The position numbers and the translations under genes are program-made. The notes under the pieces are model-generated. The model saw nothing but the letters and a program-made list of their open reading frames with translations, was not told the origin of the DNA and did no database searches. Positions 1 to 9,185 of a stretch of DNA of 64,000 nt are shown here, piece by piece; the stretch's first letter is position 1; each line of letters opens with the position of its first letter. The stretch comes from Wenyingzhuangia fucanilytica (GTDB lineage Bacteria; Bacteroidota; Bacteroidia; Flavobacteriales; Flavobacteriaceae), in assembly GCF_001697185.1 (NCBI RefSeq), contig NZ_CP014224.1, forward strand, positions 1,922,001 to 1,986,000, in the 5' to 3' direction.

Positions 1-910
1 AAACACTATCAGGATTAAACTCCAAAGGATCTAAAAAATCATCATCAATTCGTCTATAAATAACATCTATCTTTTTAGGTCCATAAATGGTTTTCATATA
101 AACAAAGTTGTTCTCTACAAACAAATCCCTTCCTTCAACCAACTGAATCCCCATCGCTTTAGCTAAGTAAGAATGCTCATAATAAGCCGAATTATAAACT
201 CCTGGCGTTATTACTACACAAGTGGGATTGTCTACACCTTGAGGCTTTACAGAGTTCATAATCGAAAGTAAATTCTCTGCGTAATTATCAACCGTATAGA
301 TAGGATAGTGATTAAATGCACCATATAAAGTACGCTTTAACGCCGCTCTGTTACTAATAACATAACTCACTCCCGAAGGACATCTAATATTATCTTCTAA
401 CACGTAATACTCCCCATCCGAATGCTTGATTAAATCTGTTCCTGAAATGTGATTATAAATTCCTCCTGGAGGTTCAATTCCTTTCATTTGAGATAGAAAA
501 TTTTTAGAAGAAGCTATCAATTCAATAGGTACCACACCATCTTTTATGATTTGTTGATTGTGGTACAAATCTTTTAAAAACAAGTTTAAAGCAACACTCC
601 TTTGCAAAGCTCCAGACTCAATATGCTCCCACTCCTTAGCAGATATAATTCTAGGGAAAAGATCAAAAGGAAATACTTTTTCTTTTGTTTGCTTTTCGCC
701 ATATACCTGAAAGGTAATTCCTTGGTTTAAAAAAGAGGCCTTGGCTTTTTCATTCAACAACTTAAAATCATCTATTTTATATTCATTAAATAAATTAAAA
801 AGTGTTTCATAAATTTTTCTTACTTCTTTCTTTTCCGTAAAAATCTCATCATAAAATCTAGCATCTAAATTGTATGAGGTAAAAATTGGTAATTTTTTGT
901 AATTAGTCAT
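1..910 (-). CDS. Circularly permuted ATP-grasp protein (DUF404/DUF407 type), 3' end outside window
   Basis: An open frame runs leftward from an ATG at 910-908 to the window edge without a stop (about 303 codons), so the C-terminus is missing. The translation starts MTNYKKLPIF and contains the stretches YVLEDNIRCPSGVSY, VITPGVYNSAYYEHSYLA and IDVIYRRIDDDFLDP. These closely parallel the ATP-grasp part of the protein at 4597-7152 (for example ILTPGPHNETYFEHTYL and VDVILRRVDDVFVDP). The family (COG2308) is a predicted amidoligase that would form a peptide-like bond using ATP; no substrate is established. It is divergent from the transglutaminase/ATP-grasp operon that starts at 1251, the arrangement known for this cluster in many bacteria. 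I cannot see whether an alpha-E gene follows. Confidence 0.85.
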   Translation of the reverse strand, partial: MTNYKKLPIFTSYNLDARFYDEIFTEKKEVRKIYETLFNLFNEYKIDDFKLLNEKAKASFLNQGITFQVYGEKQTKEKVFPFDLFPRIISAKEWEHIESGALQRSVALNLFLKDLYHNQQIIKDGVVPIELIASSKNFLSQMKGIEPPGGIYNHISGTDLIKHSDGEYYVLEDNIRCPSGVSYVISNRAALKRTLYGAFNHYPIYTVDNYAENLLSIMNSVKPQGVDNPTCVVITPGVYNSAYYEHSYLAKAMGIQLVEGRDLFVENNFVYMKTIYGPKKIDVIYRRIDDDFLDPLEFNPDSV

Positions 911-1250
911 TTTTAGCATTTAATTCTCTGCAAATTATAAAATTGATCGCCTAAAGGAGTTTGCTCCTACACAGTAAGTCAACTGTTTATTGGCAGTTTT
1001 AAACATGTTTATAATCTTTTTTTTAAAGCAAAAAAAATAGTCATTTAGTCTTTTATAATTAATGGGGTAATCTTAATTTAATGAAAGGATAACATAGAAA
1101 ACACAACCTAAAAAGGGGGTCTAAATTGAATAAAATTTAAATTTACTTGATTTACTTTTCATTAATTATTGAATACTATATAGCTCATTACACATACCAA
1201 ATTTGGCTTTTTAAAAAATTATTTAAAGCTTTTTAATCATCATAAAACCT
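911..1250. other. Divergent intergenic region (340 bp), no gene seen
   Basis: This AT-rich gap separates two divergent amidoligase-cluster genes and must hold both their promoters. I found no exact TTTG-N19-TAnnTTTG promoter on either strand. A small hairpin (AGGAG / CTCCT with a TTTG loop) lies at 955-968. I see no ORF, tRNA or known riboswitch in it. Confidence 0.5.
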
Positions 1251-4200
1251 ATGGCTCTAAAAGTAGTTATCTCACACAAAACAAAATATAAATACGATCG
1301 ATCTGTAAATTTATCTCCTCATATTTTTAGACTAAGACCGGCTCCACACAGTAGGACGCCTATAGAATCTTATTCCTTAAAAATAGAACCCGAAAACCAC
1401 TTTTTTAACTGGCAACAAGACCCTTTTGGAAACTACCAAGCAAGAGTTGTTTTTCCTGATAAAACAAAAGAATTATCTATTCAAGTTGAAATTGTTGCTG
1501 ATTTAAAAACCATCAACCCTTTTGATTTTTTTGTTGAAGATAGCGCTGAAGAATATCCTTTTAAATATTCAGAAGCTCTTAAAAAAGAGTTACATCCTTA
1601 TTTAGAGATTAACGATAAAGGAGAACTTATTGATGCTTTTATTAAAACCATAGATTTTACCCCTAGAAAAACTATCTATTTTTTAATAGACTTAAATCAA
1701 AAAATATATCATTACTTAAACTATAATATCCGATTAGAGCCTGGTGTTCAAACTTCTGAAAAAACGTTGAGTTGCAAAACGGGATCTTGTAGAGATTACG
1801 CATGGTTATTAGTACAAGTAGCACGTCATTTAGGTTTTGGAGCAAGATTTGTTTCTGGTTATATTGTGCAATTAAAAGCAGATGAGGAATCGCTTGACGG
1901 ACCTTCGGGACCTGTAGAAGATTTTACCGATTTACATGCATGGGCAGAAATCTATATTCCGGGAGCAGGTTGGATTGGTTTTGATGCTACCTCTGGACTT
2001 TTGGCAGGAGAAGGACATATTCCTCTTTCTTGTACACCTCATTATGAAAGTGCTGCTCCTGTGACTGGAATGTCTGACAAATGTGAGACTGAATTTGAGT
2101 TTGAAAACTCTGTAACTCGAATTTTAGAATCTCCTAGAGTAACCAAACCATATACTGAAGAACAATGGAAAGCCATTGAAAAATTAGGACATAAAGTAGA
2201 AAGAGATTTACAAAAAGGAGATGTACGCTTAACAATGGGTGGAGAGCCCACTTTTGTTTCTATAGATGATATGGAATCTCCTGAATGGAATACTGATGCT
2301 GATGGCCCACACAAACAAAAACTTGCCAATGATCTTACCAAAAGATTACTTGATAAAGTTGCTAAAGGTGGAATGCTACACCATGCCCAAGGAAAATGGT
2401 ATCCTGGAGAACCCCTACCTAGATGGGAAATACAATTGTATTGGAGAAAAGATGGAAAAAATATTTGGCATAATGAAGAGTTACTTTCTTGCTTTGCCCC
2501 TAACCCAATTGTACCAGAAGGGAGCGATCTTAGGTTTTTAGAAACCCTAAGTAAATACCTTAATGTTTCGTACAAACACATCATTCCTACCTATGAAGAT
2601 GCCTTTTATATGCTTTGGGAAGAAGGAAATTTACCTATAGATATTGATATTAGTAAAGATGATAGTGAGGATTTAATCAGAAAAAAATTAGCCGAAATAC
2701 TAGCCCAAGGTACTCATAAAGCTGTGGGGTATGTACTGCCTTTAAATAAATATCAAGACAAATGGTTTACTAGCGAATGGGTGTTTAGGAGAAATCAATT
2801 ATTCTTAACCCCAGGAACCTCGCCAATTGGATTAAGACTCCCTTTAAGCTCATTAATGTCTAAACCAGAATATGAGGTCTTCCCTGTTTACGAACCAGAC
2901 TTATTCAAAGAAAGAAAAAACTTACCTAGTTTTAAAAGATTGGTAAATATTAGGTATAAAGAGTTTTGTACCAATGGACTAGATACTAATAAACCCAAAT
3001 ACTTTGTTAGAACAGCAATCTGTTCAGAAGTTAGAAATGGTAAATTGTATTTGTTCTTACCTCCATTAGAATCTGCAGATGCCTTTTTAGATTTAATTGC
3101 CTCAATTGAAGCAACTGCTAAAGAATTAAAAATTCCTGTTATTCTAGAAGGATATAACCCTCCTCATGACAATAGAATTGAATCTATGAAAATTACGCCA
3201 GACCCTGGAGTAATAGAGGTAAATGTACACCCCATGAAAAATTGGAGTGAACTGGTAGAAAACACAATGACGTTATATAACGAAGCAAAAAAGTCTCGTT
3301 TAGGAACCGAAAAATTCATGTTAGATGGGAAACACACAGGAACTGGAGGTGGAAACCATGTAACACTTGGTGGAACAACACCTGCCGATAGCCCGTTGTT
3401 AAGAAAGCCTAGTTTGTTAAGAAGTTTACTTACTTTTTGGCAACATCATCCTGGATTGTCCTATTTGTTTTCTGGGGCATTTGTTGGAGCTACAAGTCAA
3501 GCTCCTAGAATAGATGAAGCTAGAATGGAAAACCTATATGAATTAGAAATTGCTTTTAGTCAAATACCTAAAGATGGTGAAGTTCCTTTTTGGTTAACCG
3601 ACAGACTGTTTAGACACTTATTAACAGATTTGACAGGAAACACCCACAGAGCAGAATTTTGTATTGATAAACTATATTCTCCTGATTCATCATCTGGTAG
3701 ATTAGGAATTTTAGAATTAAGAGGTTTTGACATGCCTCCTCATCCACAAATGAGTTTGATGCAAATGCTTTTGGTAAGAACCTTAGTTGCTTGGTTTTGG
3801 AAAAAACCATACGAACATGATTTAGTTAGATGGGGAACAGAACTGCACGATAAATTCTTAATTGAACATTATGTGCGTGAAGACATTAAAGATATTGTTA
3901 ATCAATTAAACAAAGCTGGTTATAAATTTCAACTAGACTGGTTTGATCCTTTCTTTGAATTTAGATTCCCATTACACGGAATGGTAGACATCAATAATAT
4001 TCATTTAGAATTAAGAGCAGGTATAGAACCTTGGAATGTATTAGGAGAAGAGATGACCGGTGGTGGAACGGCTCGTTACGTAGATTCTTCTTTGGAGCGT
4101 TTACAGGTTAAAGTTTCTAATTTTGTGAATGAAAGATATGTATTGACTTGTAATGGTGTAAAAGTTCAATTACAACCCACTACCACTAAAGGAGAATATG

Positions 4201-4586
4201 TTGCTGGAATAAGATACAAAGCATGGGATCCATATTCTGCACTACACCCAACCATTGGAGTAGATACTCCCCTAGCATTTGATATTGTAGACACGTGGAA
4301 TAGAAAATCTATTGGAGGATGTAAATATTTTGTAGCACATCCAGGAGGAAGATCATATGAAACGTTCCCTGTAAATAGTTTTGAAGCAGAATCTAGAAGA
4401 ATCAATCGTTTTTGGGATATTGGTGAAACACAAACGGATGTAGACACTATTGAAGAAATTACGCAAAGTGAAATTGAAGCACCACAAAGGTCTGTAGAAG
4501 AAATTGGTAGCTTAAAAAAATTCAGATATAAAACCATTCCAGTAGACAAAGAATTTCCAAATACCTTAGATTTGCGTAAAAAATAG
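1251..4586 (+). CDS. Transglutaminase-like protein fused to DUF2126
   Basis: This 1111-residue protein has two parts. Residues 1 to about 285 are a bacterial transglutaminase-like (BTLCP) region with a complete Cys-His-Asp triad: C180 in SCRDYA, H229 in DLHAWAE and D245 in FDATSG. The remainder, to about residue 1100, is the large DUF2126 domain, which comparative studies have placed with COOH-NH2 ligase-like enzymes. No signal peptide or membrane segment is visible, so it is probably cytoplasmic. It heads a three-gene operon; the ATP-grasp/alpha-E gene starts 10 bases after its stop. The family suggests ATP-dependent peptide ligation paired with transglutaminase-fold cleavage or transfer, but substrate and product are unknown. 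The domain calls are secure and the role is inference. Confidence 0.88.
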   Translation: MALKVVISHKTKYKYDRSVNLSPHIFRLRPAPHSRTPIESYSLKIEPENHFFNWQQDPFGNYQARVVFPDKTKELSIQVEIVADLKTINPFDFFVEDSAEEYPFKYSEALKKELHPYLEINDKGELIDAFIKTIDFTPRKTIYFLIDLNQKIYHYLNYNIRLEPGVQTSEKTLSCKTGSCRDYAWLLVQVARHLGFGARFVSGYIVQLKADEESLDGPSGPVEDFTDLHAWAEIYIPGAGWIGFDATSGLLAGEGHIPLSCTPHYESAAPVTGMSDKCETEFEFENSVTRILESPRVTKPYTEEQWKAIEKLGHKVERDLQKGDVRLTMGGEPTFVSIDDMESPEWNTDADGPHKQKLANDLTKRLLDKVAKGGMLHHAQGKWYPGEPLPRWEIQLYWRKDGKNIWHNEELLSCFAPNPIVPEGSDLRFLETLSKYLNVSYKHIIPTYEDAFYMLWEEGNLPIDIDISKDDSEDLIRKKLAEILAQGTHKAVGYVLPLNKYQDKWFTSEWVFRRNQLFLTPGTSPIGLRLPLSSLMSKPEYEVFPVYEPDLFKERKNLPSFKRLVNIRYKEFCTNGLDTNKPKYFVRTAICSEVRNGKLYLFLPPLESADAFLDLIASIEATAKELKIPVILEGYNPPHDNRIESMKITPDPGVIEVNVHPMKNWSELVENTMTLYNEAKKSRLGTEKFMLDGKHTGTGGGNHVTLGGTTPADSPLLRKPSLLRSLLTFWQHHPGLSYLFSGAFVGATSQAPRIDEARMENLYELEIAFSQIPKDGEVPFWLTDRLFRHLLTDLTGNTHRAEFCIDKLYSPDSSSGRLGILELRGFDMPPHPQMSLMQMLLVRTLVAWFWKKPYEHDLVRWGTELHDKFLIEHYVREDIKDIVNQLNKAGYKFQLDWFDPFFEFRFPLHGMVDINNIHLELRAGIEPWNVLGEEMTGGGTARYVDSSLERLQVKVSNFVNERYVLTCNGVKVQLQPTTTKGEYVAGIRYKAWDPYSALHPTIGVDTPLAFDIVDTWNRKSIGGCKYFVAHPGGRSYETFPVNSFEAESRRINRFWDIGETQTDVDTIEEITQSEIEAPQRSVEEIGSLKKFRYKTIPVDKEFPNTLDLRKK

Positions 4587-4596
4587 TACAAGGTAG

Positions 4597-7152
4597 ATGG
4601 CCATTGAGGGAAACAACATTTTTAAAGATTATATAGCTGGGTTAAAAGACTATGATGAAGTCATTAAACCAAGTAAAGAAATCAATCAGAATTGGAGTCA
4701 ATTATTTGATAATCTGAAAGAAATAGACACGGAAGAACTTCACGAAATACAAAGTGAAATCAACTGGTTGATGGCAGAAAATGGAGTAACTTATAATGTT
4801 TATAATGCTCCAAATGGTTTAAATAGACCTTGGCAATTAAATGCAATTCCATTTATTATTCACGAAAATGAATGGTCTAAAATTGAAAAAGGAATCAAAC
4901 AAAGAGCTGAGTTATTAAACTTGATTCTAAAAGATATTTATGGAGAACGAAAACTAATAAAAGACAATATTATTCCGCCTGAAGTATTTTATGAGCATAG
5001 AGGTTTTTTAAGACAATGTGATCAAATAGAATACAACACCACTAAAAATTTAATGGTGTACTCAGCTGAACTATCAAGAGGACCCGATGGTAGAATGTGG
5101 GTCGTAAATGATAGAACTCAAGCTCCTTCTGGAATGGGATACGCATTAGAAAACAGGTTTACAACTAGTAGAACTGCATCTAAATTATTTAATGATTTAA
5201 ACGTTAAACAACCCTCCGAGTTTTTTAATGATTTTAATCAAATGCTGATTGATGCCGCTCCTCAAGGTATTGACAACCCTAATATTGTTATTTTAACTCC
5301 AGGTCCCCATAACGAAACCTATTTTGAGCACACTTACTTATCTTCTTTACTAGGACATCCTTTGGTTAAAGGAAATGACTTGGTAGTAAGAAATGGTTTT
5401 GTGTGGATGAAATCCTTAAAAGGTTTAAAAAAAGTAGATGTTATTTTAAGACGTGTAGATGATGTTTTTGTGGATCCTTTAGAACTTAAAGAAGATTCTT
5501 ACCTAGGCGTTGCCGGATTGTTAGAAGTGGTAAGAAACAAGAACATTTCTGTAATAAATCCTGTTGGAAGTGGCGTGATTGAAAACTTTGGATTGATTCC
5601 ATTTATGAACGCCATTTGTAATTATTTTTTTAAAGAAGATTTAATTTTACCCCAAATTGCTTCTTGGTGGTGCGGACAAGAAAAAGAAAGAGCTCTTGTC
5701 TTAAAAAACATCAAAAAATTTGTGGTAAAACGTATTGACAAATCCAATAGAGAAAGTCTGTTTTTTTGTAAATCATTAACAGAAGCAGAAATAGAAAATC
5801 TTAAAAAAGAAATCCTTAAAAATCCACATAGATTTGTGGCTCAAGAATACATTTCTTTTTCATCAGCTCCAAATTACAGTAATGGAACGCTAGAACCTAG
5901 AAAAGTGGTTTGCAGAACTTTTAGCATTGCCAAAGAAAATAGTTATAGTGTAATGCCTGGAGGATTGGTTCGTGTTGCTCCAGACAATAAAGAATTAAGA
6001 GTTTCTAATCAACGAGGGGGAATTAGCAAAGACTTTTGGATTGTTAGTGACCATAATCAAGAAAATATTCAACAATACACTTGGAATAAATCACAAAAAA
6101 CTGAAACCTCAGACATCAATGATTTACCTAGTGATACTGCAAATAATTTATTTTGGTCTGGAAGATATTTAGGAAGGGCTTTAATTACATCTAGATTTAT
6201 AAGAACTGTATTAAACAATATGAATAATGAGCAATATAACACTCATATTCCCGATTCTGAAATTCTAACTCACCTATACAAAGCCATCACCAATATTACC
6301 TCTACATTTCCTGGTTTTGTAGGAAAAGGAAGTGAAGAATTATTAAAAGATCCTTTAAAAGAATTACAATCATTAATTTTAGATCCTACAAGAATTGGTA
6401 GTTTGGCACAAACCCTAAACAGCTTTAACAACTCATACTACACTTTAAGAAACTTATGGTCTAAAGATATGTGGAGAGTTTTTGATAGTATCAAAAAGCT
6501 TTGGAAACAATATGATAGTACCAAAACGTACTCTTTAAACAGCTTGATAAAACTCCTTGATAGAACCATTACAAGATTGGTGGCCTTTATGGCGCTAATT
6601 GAAGAGAGTATTATGGTAAAACAAGGCTTGCTCTTATATTTTATAGGTTTACAAATGGAACAGGCAACTATGAATATTGCCAAATGTCGCTCTCTTATTG
6701 TTTTTGATCACGATAATTATTTGAATTACGATATTTTAGAAGCCCTATTAAACAGTCATGAAAGTTTAAATATTTACAGATATAGTTATCAATCTTATTT
6801 GAGTATTGAAAATGTAATTAGCCTAATTATTTTAGACAAAGAATATGCTAAATCTCTACATTATCAACTACGTAGAATTCAAAAAGACATTGCTAGGTTA
6901 CCAATCCCTCAAAACACTGTAGGGTTTAAAGAATGTCAAGATAAAATACAAAAAGCTTGTTTTATCATGGAGCATATTGATCCAACTGTACTGTTAAACA
7001 TCAACAAAGAAAATTCTCAAAGAGAAAACATGGAAAAAACACTTTCTATGCTTAGTGATTTGTTGCATGAAACTTCTTTGGCAATATCTACAACTTATTT
7101 TGATCACACCTATCAACAAACCCAAATGGTACCTCAAAAAATTGATCTATAA
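4597..7152 (+). CDS. Circularly permuted ATP-grasp / alpha-E (DUF403) fusion protein
   Basis: This 851-residue protein has a circularly permuted ATP-grasp region at about residues 70-490 (MVYSAELSRGPDGRMWVVND, PGPHNETYFEHTYLSSLLG, VDVILRRVDDVF, MPGGLVRVAP) followed by an all-helical alpha-E domain from about residue 510 (TANNLFWSGRYLGRALITSR) to the end. In many genomes these are separate genes (COG2308 and COG2307); here they are fused. The gene lies between two transglutaminase genes, with a 10-base gap before it and a stop/start TAATG overlap after it, so translation is probably coupled. A role in making or attaching a peptide is predicted for the family. No metabolite is known. Confidence 0.88.
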   Translation: MAIEGNNIFKDYIAGLKDYDEVIKPSKEINQNWSQLFDNLKEIDTEELHEIQSEINWLMAENGVTYNVYNAPNGLNRPWQLNAIPFIIHENEWSKIEKGIKQRAELLNLILKDIYGERKLIKDNIIPPEVFYEHRGFLRQCDQIEYNTTKNLMVYSAELSRGPDGRMWVVNDRTQAPSGMGYALENRFTTSRTASKLFNDLNVKQPSEFFNDFNQMLIDAAPQGIDNPNIVILTPGPHNETYFEHTYLSSLLGHPLVKGNDLVVRNGFVWMKSLKGLKKVDVILRRVDDVFVDPLELKEDSYLGVAGLLEVVRNKNISVINPVGSGVIENFGLIPFMNAICNYFFKEDLILPQIASWWCGQEKERALVLKNIKKFVVKRIDKSNRESLFFCKSLTEAEIENLKKEILKNPHRFVAQEYISFSSAPNYSNGTLEPRKVVCRTFSIAKENSYSVMPGGLVRVAPDNKELRVSNQRGGISKDFWIVSDHNQENIQQYTWNKSQKTETSDINDLPSDTANNLFWSGRYLGRALITSRFIRTVLNNMNNEQYNTHIPDSEILTHLYKAITNITSTFPGFVGKGSEELLKDPLKELQSLILDPTRIGSLAQTLNSFNNSYYTLRNLWSKDMWRVFDSIKKLWKQYDSTKTYSLNSLIKLLDRTITRLVAFMALIEESIMVKQGLLLYFIGLQMEQATMNIAKCRSLIVFDHDNYLNYDILEALLNSHESLNIYRYSYQSYLSIENVISLIILDKEYAKSLHYQLRRIQKDIARLPIPQNTVGFKECQDKIQKACFIMEHIDPTVLLNINKENSQRENMEKTLSMLSDLLHETSLAISTTYFDHTYQQTQMVPQKIDL

Positions 7153-8084
7153 TGTTATATAAAGTCATACATACTACCGAATATAAATATGATGAAGGAG
7201 TTACCTTTTGCCATAACATGGCTATTTTAAAACCTAAAAACATCATTGGTCAAGAACTGGTGTCTTATGATTTAAATATTAGCCCCACTCCTGCAGATTT
7301 TTCTGAAAAGTTAGACTTTTTCGGAAACACAGTCACTCGTTTTTCAATTCAAGAATATCATAAAAAATTAAAAGTTACCGCAACAAGCCTTGTCAACAAA
7401 AACATTCTTAAGTGCAAAAACATACATGATTCTGAAGCTGCTAAAAAAATAACATTGTCAGAAACTTTAGAACTTTTAAAAAGTGTTGAACCCGCAATTT
7501 TAGATGCTAGACAATATCAATTAGAATCTGTATTGATTAACACTATTAATGAAGATATTCAAGCCTATGCTAAACAATCTTTTTTACCTAATAGATCTGT
7601 GTTTGAAGCGAGCAATGAACTTATGCAAAGAATATTTAAAGATTTTGAATTCAATACAACTTTTTCTAACGTAGCTACTCCTATTAGTGAGGTAATGAAA
7701 GAAAAAAAAGGGGTCTGTCAAGATTTTGCTCAAATAGCCATTGCTTGTTTAAGATCTGTTAATTTACCAGCAAGATATGTTAGCGGATATATAGAAACAT
7801 TACCCCCTCCAGGAAAAGAAAAACTAGTAGGAACCGATGCTTCACATGCTTGGTTTTCTGTATACATTCCTACTTTTGGCTGGGTAGATTTTGACCCAAC
7901 TAACAATCAAATCCCTAAAGACCAACACATCATTGTTGCTTGGGGTAGAGACTACTACGATGTAGCCCCTTTAAAAGGTGTTTTGTATAGTAGTGGACTA
8001 AGCACATTATCTGTTTCTGTAGATATTAGACCCTATGTAGAAGACAATTTAATGAAGCAATCACAACAACAGCAACAGCAGTAA
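7152..8084 (+). CDS. Transglutaminase-like cysteine protease-family protein
   Basis: This 310-residue protein has a BTLCP N-terminal region and a transglutaminase core with the triad C189 (GVCQDFAQ), H232 (SHAWFSV) and D248 (FDPTNN). Its start overlaps the stop of the upstream ATP-grasp/alpha-E gene by one base. It is a paralogue of the N-terminal part of the protein at 1251-4586, so the operon carries two transglutaminase-fold enzymes, perhaps one for ligation or transfer and one for removal. The C-terminus ends in a run of glutamines encoded by CAA/CAG repeats, a spot prone to length change. No signal peptide is seen. Confidence 0.87.
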   Translation: MLYKVIHTTEYKYDEGVTFCHNMAILKPKNIIGQELVSYDLNISPTPADFSEKLDFFGNTVTRFSIQEYHKKLKVTATSLVNKNILKCKNIHDSEAAKKITLSETLELLKSVEPAILDARQYQLESVLINTINEDIQAYAKQSFLPNRSVFEASNELMQRIFKDFEFNTTFSNVATPISEVMKEKKGVCQDFAQIAIACLRSVNLPARYVSGYIETLPPPGKEKLVGTDASHAWFSVYIPTFGWVDFDPTNNQIPKDQHIIVAWGRDYYDVAPLKGVLYSSGLSTLSVSVDIRPYVEDNLMKQSQQQQQQ

Positions 8085-8157
8085 ACCTTTTAAAAACAAA
8101 ATAGCAAATCACACAATAGATTCTGAATATTTATAAGCTATATTCTAATGATTTGTT

Positions 8158-8165
8158 TATTTTTG
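8158..8165 (+). promoter_or_regulatory. Candidate -7 promoter box (TATTTTTG)
   Basis: An exact match to the Bacteroidota -7 element TAnnTTTG lies 22 bases before the DUF4494 start codon. I see no TTTG at the ideal upstream distance, so this is a half-supported promoter. It suggests that the DUF4494-DUF423 pair is transcribed separately from the amidoligase operon. Confidence 0.45.
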
Positions 8166-8187
8166 GCTCTCTAAAATTTTTATAATT

Positions 8188-8745
8188 ATGTGGTACGAAG
8201 TAAAAGTTAAATACAGTAAAATAGACGATAACGAAAAGATTAAAACCTTTAATCAACCTTATTTATTTGATGCGTTAACTTTTACAGAAGCAGAAGCTCG
8301 TGCTACAGATGAGATGGGTAAATATTTGTCTGAAGGATTTAAAATCACAAATATTAAAGTTGCTAACTTTTCTGAAATTTTCCCAAGTGAACATGGAGAT
8401 CGTTGGTTTAAGTGTAAAGTTTCTTTAGTTACTTTAGATGAGGACAAAGGTTTAGAGCGTAGAACCAATACTTATGTTTTGGTACAAGCTTTAGATGTTA
8501 AAGATGCTTATGAATACTTAACAGAGCAATTTGCAGATACTGTTTCTGATTACTCTATACCAAGTATTACAGAATCTCCTATTATTGATATTTTCCCTTT
8601 CTTTGATGGTGAAGAAGAACCAGTTGCTGTAGCTGCTGCACCACAAACTTATACTGAGGATTCTTTTGATGAAGACAACAACATTGATGATGATGTTTTA
8701 GAAGATGAAATGGTGGATGAAACAGAAGATGTTTTAGAAGACTAA
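8188..8745 (+). CDS. DUF4494 family protein
   Basis: This 185-residue cytoplasmic-looking protein begins MWYEVKVKYSKID, the typical opening of the Bacteroidota-specific DUF4494 family. The conserved domain covers about residues 1-140. The last 40 residues are a strongly acidic tail rich in Asp and Glu. No function is known for the family. Its stop overlaps the start of the DUF423 gene by one base (TAATG), so the two are translationally coupled. Confidence 0.82.
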   Translation: MWYEVKVKYSKIDDNEKIKTFNQPYLFDALTFTEAEARATDEMGKYLSEGFKITNIKVANFSEIFPSEHGDRWFKCKVSLVTLDEDKGLERRTNTYVLVQALDVKDAYEYLTEQFADTVSDYSIPSITESPIIDIFPFFDGEEEPVAVAAAPQTYTEDSFDEDNNIDDDVLEDEMVDETEDVLED

Positions 8746-9119
8746 TGCAAAACATCGCCTATATATTCGGAGGTCTTTTTGGATTTATTTCTATTGTTTT
8801 AGGAGCTTTTGGTAGCCACTTACTAAAGAAAAAATGGTCTAAAGAAATTCTAGATAGTTTTGAAATTGGGGTAAAATATCAAATGTATCATGCCCTATTT
8901 TTAATTTTATTGGGATTGGTATTGCCTTTACCATCAACCATAGCTACATTAGCAATAATACTTGCTATTGTTGGCGTAATTATGTTTTCAGGAAGTATTT
9001 ACGGAATTTGTATTTTAAAAAGTCGTGAAATTCCTGTTAAATTTTTAGGTCCTATCACGCCATTAGGAGGATTATGTTTATTACTCTCTTGGGCATTCTT
9101 TTTATTATCTTTAATATAA
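8745..9119 (+). CDS. DUF423 family membrane protein
   Basis: This 124-residue integral membrane protein has four hydrophobic segments. The family signatures are visible near residues 14-28 (GFISIVLGAFGSHLL), at YQMYHALFLILLG and near the end (GPITPLGGLCLLLSW). The family (YgdD/YwdK-like) is widespread and has no assigned activity. It is the last gene of a short unit that ends at the strong hairpin just downstream. Confidence 0.88.
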   Translation: MQNIAYIFGGLFGFISIVLGAFGSHLLKKKWSKEILDSFEIGVKYQMYHALFLILLGLVLPLPSTIATLAIILAIVGVIMFSGSIYGICILKSREIPVKFLGPITPLGGLCLLLSWAFFLLSLI

Positions 9120-9120
9120 A

Positions 9121-9161
9121 AAACCAAAAGCCTTTCAGTACAACTGAAAGGCTTTTGGTTT
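9121..9161. terminator. Bidirectional hairpin terminator
   Basis: A perfect 18-bp inverted repeat (AAACCAAAAGCCTTTCAG and its complement) with a 5-base loop starts two bases after the DUF423 stop codon. It lies between convergent genes and has A/T runs on both sides, so it can serve both strands. Confidence 0.85.
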
Positions 9162-9185
9162 AATATGATTTCAAAATTATGTTAT

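Noticed and set aside
955-968. Riboswitch or attenuator upstream of the ATP-grasp genes
   Set aside because: There is only a 5-bp stem with no conserved aptamer blocks.
2042-2584. Long antisense open frames inside large genes (for example here, 4166-4591, 22767-23219, 48407-48706)
   Set aside because: They mirror clearly coding genes on the other strand, show no recognisable domain, and have no start signals or independent spacing.
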